DNA of 64,000 nt from Bacteroides sp. (lineage in GTDB: Bacteria > Bacteroidota > Bacteroidia > Bacteroidales > Muribaculaceae): positions 62,001 through 126,000 of the forward strand of contig JAAVCL010000016.1 of NCBI GenBank assembly GCA_014802335.1, given 5' to 3'. Below are positions 37,826 to 46,342 of the stretch, piece after piece (position 1 is the stretch's first letter; each line of letters starts with the position of its first letter). Under the pieces are notes generated by a model. It saw only the letters and a list, made by a program, of their open reading frames with translations. It was not told the DNA's origin and did not search any database. The position numbers were made by a program, and so were the translations under genes.

Positions 37826-38411
37826 TATTAGATGATTAATTATTATATTTTAGGTTATTCTATTTTATATGTATACAACTTCGTTATTAAAGAACATAAT
37901 GATTAGTAAAATTATCATGTCAATGTTAAAATATGTTGAGTCCTGTTTAAAAGTGAGAGATCAGAATTCACCATATTCTTAATTCTTAAGATCCTCTTCT
38001 TTAACAACGATATTACCCCCTTTTATTAACGCATTATGTCCGATTTTAGCTTAAGATACTTTAGATTTTTATTAATTTTTACGTAAGAAAATGGCCACAT
38101 ACAAATTACGCGTAGTCTTGATAATTTATAAAATAATAAACAAAGACTTATTTTCAATGATTTGATTGATTAGAGTGAAACTTGTTTTATTTGATTATGT
38201 TCCCGATGCATCGTGAACTAAAATAACTGATTTTATAGTAAGGCCTTAAATATGTAGTAATAATCTCGGGTTAATAATTTAATAGTAAAGTATTGTATAT
38301 TAAAGTAATACGTTTCATAGTTAAATAACAGCAAAGAGCTAATTGCACAGATTGAATAAAATGTGCAAAATGTAAATAAAATTTAAATTATTGATTATTA
38401 AGCGAGTTATA
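37826..38411. other. AT-rich divergent region, no gene seen
   Basis: Between the amylase and C40 peptidase genes. Very AT-rich; no ORF, repeat copy or strong hairpin was found. It should hold the amylase promoter, which was not recognised. Confidence 0.55.
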
Positions 38412-38443
38412 TTTGGAATTCACTTAAAAATATATTACTTTTG
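38412..38443 (+). promoter_or_regulatory. Sigma-ABfr-type promoter of the C40 peptidase gene
   Basis: TTTG (38412-38415), 20-bp spacer, TACTTTTG (38436-38443): a full match to the consensus. Leader of about 60 nt. Confidence 0.8.
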
Positions 38444-38508
38444 TATTGTAAAAAATCACTGACATAAAATTGGAGAATTTTAAGCGTCAGGTATATAACC
38501 TAAAAATC

Positions 38509-39132
38509 ATGAAATTTAAAAATATTTTCGCCTCTCTTTTAATAGCCTCATGTGCACTCTCTTTAAATGCGCAGACCACAAATTCTAAATCTGCAAGAAG
38601 TGCTCATCAGCGTGCTCATCAGGAGCAACTCGCCAATATTAAATCTTCCAAAATGGATCGTTCTGTTATAAATGATCTTATTAAAGAAGACGTTTCTAAA
38701 AGAGAAAGCGAAGTAGTTAACGCAATTTCTAAAAAAAATCAGAATCTCATTGCAGACCTTCTTTCTGAAGCAAACAAACATATCGGCAAACCTTACCGTC
38801 ATGGTATGAAAGGTCCAAGTGCTTTTGATTGCTCTGGTTTTACAAGTTATGTATACAAACAATTTGGTTACACGATAAGTCCCGCATCTCGAATTCAATA
38901 TACTGATGGGGTAGCAGTGGATAGAAAAAGTTTACGCAAAGGAGATTTGGTATTCTTTACGAGTAGAAGTAGCGGTAAAAATGTAGGCCACGTTGGCATA
39001 GTTGTTAAAGCCGACAATGCGACCGGAGACTTTGAATTTATTCATGCAAGTATAACCGGTGTTCGTATCAACAAATGCGAAGGATACTATCAAAACAGAT
39101 ATGTCGGTGCTCGTAGAGTAATTACAGACTAA
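38509..39132 (+). CDS. C40 (NlpC/P60) peptidase, secreted
   Basis: 207 residues from MKFKNIFASL; a 13-codon upstream extension from a TTG is less likely because the signal peptide (about 1-22, ending LNAQ) starts here. The NlpC/P60 domain (about 85-207) has the catalytic Cys in FDCSGFTSYVY, His in GHVGIVV and the third residue in FIHASITGV. Such enzymes cut D-Glu-mDAP bonds in peptidoglycan. The segment 23-80 is basic and helical. Monocistronic, with promoter and terminator. Confidence 0.92.
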   Translation: MKFKNIFASLLIASCALSLNAQTTNSKSARSAHQRAHQEQLANIKSSKMDRSVINDLIKEDVSKRESEVVNAISKKNQNLIADLLSEANKHIGKPYRHGMKGPSAFDCSGFTSYVYKQFGYTISPASRIQYTDGVAVDRKSLRKGDLVFFTSRSSGKNVGHVGIVVKADNATGDFEFIHASITGVRINKCEGYYQNRYVGARRVITD

Positions 39133-39169
39133 TAACATAACAATAACATAATAGCTTTCATACATCATC

Positions 39170-39212
39170 ACGATGTGACTGTCTGTAGAAGACCGTCACA
39201 TCGTTTCTTTTT
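39170..39212 (+). terminator. Terminator after the C40 peptidase gene
   Basis: ACGATGTGACTGTC (39170-39183) and GACCGTCACATCGT (39191-39204), one mismatch, 7-base loop, then TTCTTTTT. Confidence 0.88.
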
Positions 39213-39388
39213 AATACAATTTATATTACAATTAATATTAGACTTGATATATTGAGGTTGCATAAGACAAGAAATGTTCAGAGAATTATATTTTGGGGGT
39301 TCTAATCCTCAACTTTTTTAATAATATAGTGTTGTTATATTATAAGGTCGTTTAGGCCATATTTTTCACCCTTTAATTCTTAATTACT

Positions 39389-39640
39389 ATGTTAGACGAA
39401 CTGAAAAACAAGGCTGCCGACCTTATGGATAGTGACGCAGTAAAGAATGTAGTTGATAAAGCAACTGATCTGATTAATTCTGATAAGGCAAAAGAAGTTT
39501 TAGACAAAGCCAAGGATGCCATAAGCAGTGAGAAAGCAAAAGACATGATTGACAAAGCTAAAGATTTGCTTGACTCAGACAAAGGAAAAGAAATATTGGA
39601 TAACGTGAAGGATAAAGCTTCCTCTCTTTTCGGCAAGTAA
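39389..39640 (+). CDS. Small repetitive helical protein (LEA-like, 16-residue repeats)
   Basis: 83 residues, almost only D, K, A, L, S, E, I and V, with no signal peptide. Units of about 16 residues repeat: SDKAKEVLDKAKDAIS, SEKAKDMIDKAKDLLD, SDKGKEILDNVKDKAS, with a looser copy before them. The pattern predicts amphipathic helix and resembles late-embryogenesis-abundant or stress-type proteins; that comparison is inference. It stands alone, followed by a terminator. Probably a true gene, as the repeats are intact and in frame throughout. Confidence 0.72.
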   Translation: MLDELKNKAADLMDSDAVKNVVDKATDLINSDKAKEVLDKAKDAISSEKAKDMIDKAKDLLDSDKGKEILDNVKDKASSLFGK

Positions 39641-39706
39641 GAAGATGTAGTTCAATAATTCTTTATTGAATTAAACAGAGATTTATTTATCCAAGTTATA
39701 ATAATT

Positions 39707-39749
39707 AGAAAAAGAAAGTAGTTATTTCCAATAACTACTTTCTTTTTCT
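39707..39749. terminator. Bidirectional terminator, 20-bp perfect stem
   Basis: AGAAAAAGAAAGTAGTTATT (39707-39726), loop TCC, exact complement at 39730-39749. It serves the helical-repeat gene and the convergent phosphoesterase, whose stop codon it touches. Confidence 0.9.
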
Positions 39750-40237
39750 TATGCTAATTCAATTATTTCACATTTCGTAAACTCTGAATTATCTATATCC
39801 AATCTAACAAGCGTTCTTTTTTTGTGCCATCCTTGTTGACCGGCAGCTCCGGGATTAACATGCAATAAATCAAGTTCTTTATCATATATTACTTTCAGAA
39901 TATGGGAATGACCATCAACTATTAGCTTAATTGAATTCTCTTTTAATAGCTGTTTTATATTAGGTGCCCATTTCCCCGGATATCCTCCTATATGGGTTAA
40001 AAGAACTTTTATATTTTCGATCTCAAAAATTATCATGGATTCAAATCTACGGGCCACTTCACCAAAGTCTGCGTTACCTTTTACAGCTTTAACAGGGCAA
40101 ATAGATTCCAATTTTTCAATTATAGAGATGTCACCTATGTCTCCGGCATGCCATATCTCATCACAGTCTTCGAAATACTTAATATATTTTGAATCCCAAA
40201 AACCATGAGTATCACTGAGTATTCCTATTTTTTTCAT
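39749..40237 (-). CDS. YfcE-type metallophosphoesterase
   Basis: 162 residues. The two-metal site motifs are in order: ILSDTHGF (residues 6-13), HAGDIGD (31-37), GNADF (about 53), LLTHIGGY (about 80) and VDGHSHILK (about 111). The length fits the YfcE/MJ0936 family of small cytoplasmic phosphodiesterases, whose physiological substrate is generally unknown. Followed on the same strand, after 94 bp with no clear signal, by nothing of its own; the NfnB-like gene lies upstream. Confidence 0.9.
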   Translation of the reverse strand: MKKIGILSDTHGFWDSKYIKYFEDCDEIWHAGDIGDISIIEKLESICPVKAVKGNADFGEVARRFESMIIFEIENIKVLLTHIGGYPGKWAPNIKQLLKENSIKLIVDGHSHILKVIYDKELDLLHVNPGAAGQQGWHKKRTLVRLDIDNSEFTKCEIIELA

Positions 40238-40331
40238 TAGTTGGCAATAAGTGTGTAGTTGTAATAAGTTAATGTATTACCTCATAAAATAAGAGTCAGA
40301 CTTCAGAATCCAAGAATGTTGATGCTTACCA

Positions 40332-41849
40332 CTAAAGCTTTATACCTCTCATTGCCTCCTCAAATGCATTTGCCATTGACGCGGCTGCCCGCCGACCGTC
40401 GCCCATTGCTAAGATAACAGTTGCGGGGCCTCTTACGATATCACCACCTGCATAAATCGCAGAGGCCGATGATTTCATTGAATTCTCGTCAACTACTATC
40501 TCTCCCTTTCCTGACACGTTTACTCCTGAAAGGCTAATAGGTGTATTGGGCAGATAACCAACACTTTCAATCACAAGATCTACTTCTATTTCTTCTATGG
40601 CTCCATCAATCGGCACCGGGCGGCATCTTCCTGATTCATCCGGACTGCCGAGTGCCATTTTCTGAACCTTCATTGCCCGTAATTTTCCCTCGCTATCTCC
40701 CAAAAATTCTATTGGATTAGTAAGCATAAGAAACTCAACACCCTCTTCCTCAGCGTGACGAATTTCTTCACTTCGAGCAGGCATCTCTTCCCGACCGCGC
40801 CTATATATAATCATTGCTCTTTCTGCTCCCTGTCTAACTGCAAATCTTACTGCATCTATGGCAGTGTTACCGCCGCCGATAACTGCTATATTTTTTGCTT
40901 TAAGGTTGACACTATTAACACCAAAAACTTTTGATACACCGTAGTTAAGACGAATCAAATACTCGTTTGCTGTCATTACGCCGGGCAGATTTTCTCCTGG
41001 AATTCCCATAAAACGGGGCTTACCGGCACCGGTCGCAATGTATATTCCCTTATATCCCATTGAGAAAAGTTCCTCGTATGTGTATGTTTTCCCAATAAGT
41101 ATATCTTTCTTAAATTCAACTCCTGATTTCTTGAGTTTTTTTATCTCGTTATCTACAACATAGTTCGGGAGGCAAAACTCCGGAATTCCATACTTGAGTA
41201 CACCACCGATTTCACTTAACGCTTCAAAAACTGTAACGCCATAACCTCTTTGTCTCATATCTCCGGCAAAAGACAGGCCGGACGGGCCGCTGCCGATAAC
41301 TGCTACTTTTATAGGGAAAAATGACTTAGTGTGGGCTTCATTATTTTCTTCATCATCAAGTGTGGTGTTAGCATGTTCCCCGGTGTCCTTTTTAATATTA
41401 CCTACTTCTCGCTCAAAATCAGCAACAAATCTTTCTAACGCCCCAATTGCAACTGCATCTTTATTCATTTTACGATATGTGCAAGTTGCTTCGCACTGAT
41501 TCTCTTGAGGACAAACTCTGCCACATACTGCGGGAAGAACAGTTGTCTTATTTAAAACCTTAATTGCTTCAGTATACTCTCTTCTTTCAATATTCTTAAT
41601 AAATCCGGGGATATCATTATGCACGGGGCATCCCTTTATACAACCCGGATCGGCACAATCAAGACAGCGGGTTGCCTCTAAAATTGCTTGCTGTAAACTT
41701 AATCCTGAATTAACCTCCTGATTATTGTGGATTCTATAACTTACAGGCAGTTCGGGCATAATAACTCGTGGAATTAACACACGTTCTTTTGCGCTGAGCT
41801 TGGAACGCAAATCCTTCCTCCATGTTAAGTCTCTTCCTTTATTGCTCAT
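40332..41849 (-). CDS. NfnB-like / GltA-type NADPH oxidoreductase subunit
   Basis: 505 residues. An N-terminal domain carries two ferredoxin-like cysteine sets (CADPGCIKGCPVH at about 60-72, CGRVCPQENQCEATC at about 110-124), then FAD-binding GSGPSGLSFAGDM and NADPH-binding GGGNTAIDAVRFA. It ends ASAIYAGGDIVRGPATVILAMGDGRRAA. This is the small-subunit-GltA family, which in anaerobes pairs with an NfnA subunit to bifurcate electrons between NADH, NADPH and ferredoxin. The adjacent nfnA-like gene overlaps by 4 bp, favouring NfnB over glutamate synthase. Confidence 0.88.
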   Translation of the reverse strand: MSNKGRDLTWRKDLRSKLSAKERVLIPRVIMPELPVSYRIHNNQEVNSGLSLQQAILEATRCLDCADPGCIKGCPVHNDIPGFIKNIERREYTEAIKVLNKTTVLPAVCGRVCPQENQCEATCTYRKMNKDAVAIGALERFVADFEREVGNIKKDTGEHANTTLDDEENNEAHTKSFFPIKVAVIGSGPSGLSFAGDMRQRGYGVTVFEALSEIGGVLKYGIPEFCLPNYVVDNEIKKLKKSGVEFKKDILIGKTYTYEELFSMGYKGIYIATGAGKPRFMGIPGENLPGVMTANEYLIRLNYGVSKVFGVNSVNLKAKNIAVIGGGNTAIDAVRFAVRQGAERAMIIYRRGREEMPARSEEIRHAEEEGVEFLMLTNPIEFLGDSEGKLRAMKVQKMALGSPDESGRCRPVPIDGAIEEIEVDLVIESVGYLPNTPISLSGVNVSGKGEIVVDENSMKSSASAIYAGGDIVRGPATVILAMGDGRRAAASMANAFEEAMRGIKL

Positions 41850-42607
41850 ACGTAATTTCTTTGACGATTAAACAGCTGATCAAAATCCACTTCATGTGCA
41901 TTGAAAATCGGCCCGTCGGTACACGTCTGCTTCCTTTGTCCTCCAACTATCACGCGACACACACCACAAAGGCCGATTCCATCAATCATTAGCATATTCA
42001 AAAGACATTCTGCAGGAATTTCTCTTTTCTTTGTTTCTACAGATAATCTTTTCATCATCATAGTCGGACCTGACATTATAACTTTATCCACGGGCTCATT
42101 AACCAGCAGATTAAGAGCACTTTCAAGAAGTTTTTCGTCTGAAACTGTTACTACAGTTTCACAATCATTGTCAATTTCAGGTCTGAGACACTGAGTTCTT
42201 GACGAGTGTTCTGACAATACAGCCTTTATTTTACATCCCAAAAGTTTAGCCTTATGTATAAGGGGTAGGAGAGGAACGACTCCCGCTCCATCTCCGAAAA
42301 ACAGAAGACTTGATCCGGGCTCTATCACAGCCGGATTTCCAAGTGGCCCGAGTAAATCAGGAACGTTTTCTCCAGGTTTGAGAATTTCCAATATATCTTC
42401 TAATCCGTCTGCCCGGTGAATTATAATATCAATCCATCCCTCCTCTTTATCTGATGCAATTATAGAGAATGGGATTCTCAGATCATTTTGACTGAATTTG
42501 ATTATTACAAAGTGCCCGGCCTCAAATTTTGATGCTATGACAGGATTAAGAATACGGATGCGAGCCGTCTTCTCCGAATATTTTAATATACTTAATATTT
42601 CATTCAT
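41846..42607 (-). CDS. NfnA-like ferredoxin-NADP reductase subunit
   Basis: 253 residues from MNEILSILKYSEKTARI. FAD-binding region (RIPFSI, residues about 50-55), NAD-binding GDGAGVVPLLPL and a C-terminal 2Fe-2S site MIDGIGLCGVC...C, in which Asp is a likely ligand as described for NfnA. It pairs with the overlapping NfnB-like gene (ATGA). The frame is open upstream to 42745 through repeat copy 2, so a 46-residue N-terminal extension MRLLKESKGAK... is possible; the family start argues for 42607. Confidence 0.88.
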   Translation of the reverse strand: MNEILSILKYSEKTARIRILNPVIASKFEAGHFVIIKFSQNDLRIPFSIIASDKEEGWIDIIIHRADGLEDILEILKPGENVPDLLGPLGNPAVIEPGSSLLFFGDGAGVVPLLPLIHKAKLLGCKIKAVLSEHSSRTQCLRPEIDNDCETVVTVSDEKLLESALNLLVNEPVDKVIMSGPTMMMKRLSVETKKREIPAECLLNMLMIDGIGLCGVCRVIVGGQRKQTCTDGPIFNAHEVDFDQLFNRQRNYV

Positions 42608-42636
42608 TTCAATATTTAGATTTGTTTCAATCCATA

Positions 42637-42830
42637 GAAGTCGTTTAAACTTTTTACGAAAACCCATGAAGTGTTTAAAATTGTTTTCTTCAAGACTAAT
42701 ATTTATTAATATTTTGGCGCCTTTCGATTCTTTCAACAGTCGCATAGCCCGCTATGCTCCTTCTTCAAGAATCAAAATTCGCTCAAAATATATAAGAAAT
42801 CTTAGCCTTGAAAAAAGTTTAAACGACTTC
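42637..42830 (-). repeat. MITE-like hairpin/leader repeat, copy 2 (about 194 bp)
   Basis: Ends GAAGTCGTTTAAACTTTTT (42637-42655) and its complement (42812-42830). Internal hairpin and apical GCATAGC-cc-GCTATGC as in copies 1 and 3. Lies 30 bp upstream of the nfnA start, in the same direction. The small ORF (from complement of 42745: MRLLKESKGAKILINI...) has no stop and runs in frame into nfnA. A -7-like TATTTTTG (complement of 42836-42843) lies just outside the element, without a good -33 box. Confidence 0.9.
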
Positions 42831-42876
42831 AAACACAAAAATAATATATTTCAACTTATCATTAATAATAAATACA

Positions 42877-42909
42877 AAAAAAGTGCATGGGTTTCCCATG
42901 CACTTTTTT
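42877..42909 (-). terminator. Terminator after clpB
   Basis: AAAAAAGTGCATGGG (42877-42891), loop TTT, CCCATGCACTTTTTT (42895-42909): perfect 15-bp stem, 17 bp past the clpB stop. Confidence 0.92.
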
Positions 42910-42925
42910 AGAATATATAATCTCA

Positions 42926-45526
42926 TCAGTTATTTTTAAAAATAAGCTCTTCTCCTTCGCGGTCAATGATAATAGGATTCTCACGATCAACTTTCTGAGC
43001 AAGAATATCTTTTGACAGCTGATTAAGCACCATCCTCTGAATAGTACGTTTCACAGGTCTTGCTCCGAATTCCGGATCGTATCCGTCATCGGCAAGGAGT
43101 TCCAATGCAGGCTTAGTAACCTTAAGGGTGATTCCATTGGAAGCAAGCATCTTTTGAACTGACTTAACTTGCAATTCCACAATCTCAAGAATTTCTTTTT
43201 TATCGAGAGGTGTAAACATTACTGTTTCATCAATACGATTCAGGAATTCAGGACGGATAATCTGTTTCAATCTATCCATAACATCCTGCTTGGTTGTGGA
43301 AATCACATTCTCTTTTTCCTCTTCATTCTTATCGTTAAAACCGACAAATTTTTCACGAATTATATCTGAACCCATGTTAGAGGTCATGATAATAATTGTG
43401 TTCTTGAAATTAATGAAACGGCCCTTATTATCGGTGAGTCTACCATCATCAAGAACCTGAAGAAGAATATTGAATACATCCGGATTGGCTTTTTCGATTT
43501 CATCGAAAAGAACAACGCTATACGGTTTGCGTCTCACAGCCTCAGTAAGCTGGCCACCTTCTTCGTATCCAACATATCCCGGAGGCGCTCCGACGAGACG
43601 AGAGACACTGTGTTTCTCCATATATTCCGACATATCAATACGGGTCATCATATCCTCGTCGTCAAACAAGTATTCGGCAAGAGCCTTTGCAAGTTCAGTC
43701 TTACCAACACCGGTAGTTCCCAGGAATATGAAAGAACCGATAGGTCGGCGTGGATCATTAAGACCGGCTCTTGATCGTCTCACTGCGTCAGACACGGCAC
43801 GGATAGCATCTTCTTGACCAACTACGCGATTGTGAAGTTCCTCTTCAAGATGAAGAAGTTTTTCTTTTTCGCTCTGGGCCATTTTTTTAACCGGAATTCC
43901 GGTCCAGCGGCTAACGACTTCTGCAATATCTTCAGCATCAACTTCTTCCTTAATCATGGCTCCTTCGCCTTGCAGGACTCGAAGTTTCTCCTGAATTTCC
44001 TTGTTCTCATCCTCTTTATTCTTAATCTTAGAATATCGGATTTCTGCTACTTTTGCATAGTCGCCTTCTCTTTCTGCACGATCGGCTTCTACCTTTAACT
44101 GCTCGATATCAATCTTATTCTGTTGAATTTTATTGATTTCAGTCTTTTCAGCCTGCCATTTTGCTCTTAAAGATTTTTCAGTGTCACGGAGATTTGCAAG
44201 ATCTTCGTCTATTTCTTTCAGCTTATAAGTGTCATTCTCACGCTTAATGGCCTCTCTTTCAATCTCAAGTTGTTTAATCTTACGCGATGCTTCGTCAAGA
44301 GCCTGTGGCTGAGAATCCATCTCAAGACGAAGTTTAGAAGCGGCTTCGTCAATTAAGTCAATAGCTTTATCAGGCAAGAATCTATCGGTAATATATCTCA
44401 CAGACAGTTGCACCGCAGCTATGATAGCCTCATCCATAATACGCACCTTGTGATGATTTTCATATCTTTCTTTAAGGCCACGTAAGATTGAAATTGCAGA
44501 CATTTCATCCGGCTCGTCAACCATGACTTTCTGGAAACGACGTTCGAGAGCCTTATCTTTTTCAAAATATTTCTGATATTCATCTAAGGTGGTAGCACCG
44601 ATCGAACGCAGTTCACCACGAGCTAAAGCCGGCTTAAGGATATTGGCCGCATCCATCGCTCCTTCGCCTTTGCCCGCGCCGACAAGTGTATGGATCTCAT
44701 CAATAAAGAGGATAATTTCTCCATCACTCTTTGTCACTTCGTTGACAATGGCTTTTAGACGTTCCTCAAATTCACCTTTGTATTTTGCACCGGCTACTAA
44801 GGCACCCATATCCAAAGAGTAAATTTGTTTGGACTTTAAGTTCTCAGGAATATCACCACGAACTATTCTCATGGCAAGACCCTCAGCAATAGCAGTTTTA
44901 CCTGTTCCGGGTTCACCAACGAGCATCGGGTTATTTTTCGTTCTACGAGAAAGAATCTGCAGTACGCGTCTTATTTCTTCGTCACGACCAATTACAGGGT
45001 CTAATTTACCGTTACGAGCACGATCGTTAAGGTTGATGGCATATTTGGAAAGTGACTGATAACTCTCTTCGGCACTTTGATCTTTAACGGTATTTCCTTT
45101 TCTCAGTTCTGCTATGGCAGCCTTGAGTCCTTTCTCATCGATACCATTATCTTTAAGAATTTGTGATGCTTTAGATTTAGATAGGAAAATTCCCATCAGC
45201 ATTGCTTCAACAGAGACATACTCGTCGCCTTGTGATTTTGAAAAATCAATAGCTTTCTGCAATGCATCATTAGATTCACGGCTTAAAAATACATCTCCTC
45301 CGCTCACTTTGGGCAGAGTCGAAATTGTCTGATCAACGGCCATTTTGACACCGTTGAGGTTGGCTCCCATTTTCTGAAAAATGAAGTTTACAATAGTTTC
45401 ACCCTCAGAAATAATCGCCTTAAGCAAATGGACCGGCTCGATCTGTTGTTGACCGGCCTGCTTCGCATAATCAATGGCTTTTTGAACCACTTCCTGCGAT
45501 TTAATTGTGAAGTTGTTGAAATTCAT
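42926..45526 (-). CDS. clpB: ATP-dependent disaggregase ClpB
   Basis: 866 residues, full length. N-terminal Clp repeats (about 1-145), first AAA+ module with GEPGTGKT (about 205), a long coiled-coil middle domain (about 405-525), second AAA+ module with GTTGVGKT (about 608) and arginine-finger regions, and a C-terminal D2-small domain. The middle domain separates ClpB from ClpA and ClpC. It rescues aggregated proteins together with DnaK. No HrcA- or sigma-32-type control element was recognised upstream. Confidence 0.98.
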   Translation of the reverse strand: MNFNNFTIKSQEVVQKAIDYAKQAGQQQIEPVHLLKAIISEGETIVNFIFQKMGANLNGVKMAVDQTISTLPKVSGGDVFLSRESNDALQKAIDFSKSQGDEYVSVEAMLMGIFLSKSKASQILKDNGIDEKGLKAAIAELRKGNTVKDQSAEESYQSLSKYAINLNDRARNGKLDPVIGRDEEIRRVLQILSRRTKNNPMLVGEPGTGKTAIAEGLAMRIVRGDIPENLKSKQIYSLDMGALVAGAKYKGEFEERLKAIVNEVTKSDGEIILFIDEIHTLVGAGKGEGAMDAANILKPALARGELRSIGATTLDEYQKYFEKDKALERRFQKVMVDEPDEMSAISILRGLKERYENHHKVRIMDEAIIAAVQLSVRYITDRFLPDKAIDLIDEAASKLRLEMDSQPQALDEASRKIKQLEIEREAIKRENDTYKLKEIDEDLANLRDTEKSLRAKWQAEKTEINKIQQNKIDIEQLKVEADRAEREGDYAKVAEIRYSKIKNKEDENKEIQEKLRVLQGEGAMIKEEVDAEDIAEVVSRWTGIPVKKMAQSEKEKLLHLEEELHNRVVGQEDAIRAVSDAVRRSRAGLNDPRRPIGSFIFLGTTGVGKTELAKALAEYLFDDEDMMTRIDMSEYMEKHSVSRLVGAPPGYVGYEEGGQLTEAVRRKPYSVVLFDEIEKANPDVFNILLQVLDDGRLTDNKGRFINFKNTIIIMTSNMGSDIIREKFVGFNDKNEEEKENVISTTKQDVMDRLKQIIRPEFLNRIDETVMFTPLDKKEILEIVELQVKSVQKMLASNGITLKVTKPALELLADDGYDPEFGARPVKRTIQRMVLNQLSKDILAQKVDRENPIIIDREGEELIFKNN

Positions 45527-45751
45527 AGTATCTTGTTTATAGTAATTTCTATTTTAATTTTCCTTCTATTTTATAAACGCCCCACATGAAAATTGGTTTA
45601 TAAACATGTCAGATTTTAATTTCCCTGCAATCTTAATTAAATTAATTAAAATATTGCATGAATCTATTCTTGACCTAAGTCCTATTTTTAGTGGAGTAGG
45701 ATTAAATGCAAGCCTATTATTAAGTTGCTTATATTTGAAGCTTACTTAATA

Positions 45752-46141
45752 TTATTGTTTTTTGGGAAGTATCTCAATCCAATAGTCATCCGGATCATGG
45801 ATGAAGTATATTCCCATTTCCGGATTCTCAAAACAGATACAACCAAGTTTTTTATGATATTCATGAACTGATTCAAAATCATCTTCATCGAGGCGCACAG
45901 CGAGGTGCGATTCGTTTTCTCCAAGTTCATAAGATTGCGGATGATCTCGCAGCCACGTAAGTTCAAGTTTAAAAGAGCCATTAGGCGCTTCTAAATAATA
46001 AATACAAAAATCTCCGTCAGGATGAAGGATTTCTCCGGTTTTATGAAGGTTCAAGGCCTTTTTATAAAACTCTGTTGATTTATTAAGGTCCGACACATTG
46101 ATGTTAAAATGGTCAAAGTGACAATTTATGTTCATAATCAA
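45752..46141 (-). CDS. VOC (glyoxalase/dioxygenase superfamily) protein
   Basis: 129 residues. Two beta-alpha-beta-beta-beta units: HFDHFNINVSDLNKSTEFYKKAL at the start, and later ESHLAVRLDEDDFESVHEYHKKLG ending DPDDYWIEILPK. His, Glu and similar metal ligands sit where lactoylglutathione lyase has them (H10 or H12, E52-like, H81-like, E125), but the substrate cannot be assigned; a glyoxalase I-like or fosfomycin/bleomycin-type enzyme is possible. Solitary gene between clpB and the divergent transporter. Confidence 0.82.
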   Translation of the reverse strand: MIMNINCHFDHFNINVSDLNKSTEFYKKALNLHKTGEILHPDGDFCIYYLEAPNGSFKLELTWLRDHPQSYELGENESHLAVRLDEDDFESVHEYHKKLGCICFENPEMGIYFIHDPDDYWIEILPKKQ

Positions 46142-46306
46142 TTTACTGTATTATAATTTAAAAGTATGTAGAAGCTTGTGCATTTAGATAAGCTAAACCG
46201 GATCATACCCCAATATTGGATAAGGGTTGTATTCCCGATATACTTGTCCGGAACTATCAAACTGTTTATAATATTAACAAATAAGCTGAGGGTTTCGATT
46301 ATAAAA

Positions 46307-46338
46307 ATTGGGCATATCACATAAAAGACTTACCTTTG
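46307..46338 (+). promoter_or_regulatory. Sigma-ABfr-type promoter placed at the start codon of the transporter gene
   Basis: ATTG (46307-46310), 20-bp spacer, TACCTTTG (46331-46338), with the ATG only 4 bases later at 46343. The predicted RNA start coincides with the start codon, so the mRNA may be leaderless. Confidence 0.6.
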
Positions 46339-46342
46339 CAGT

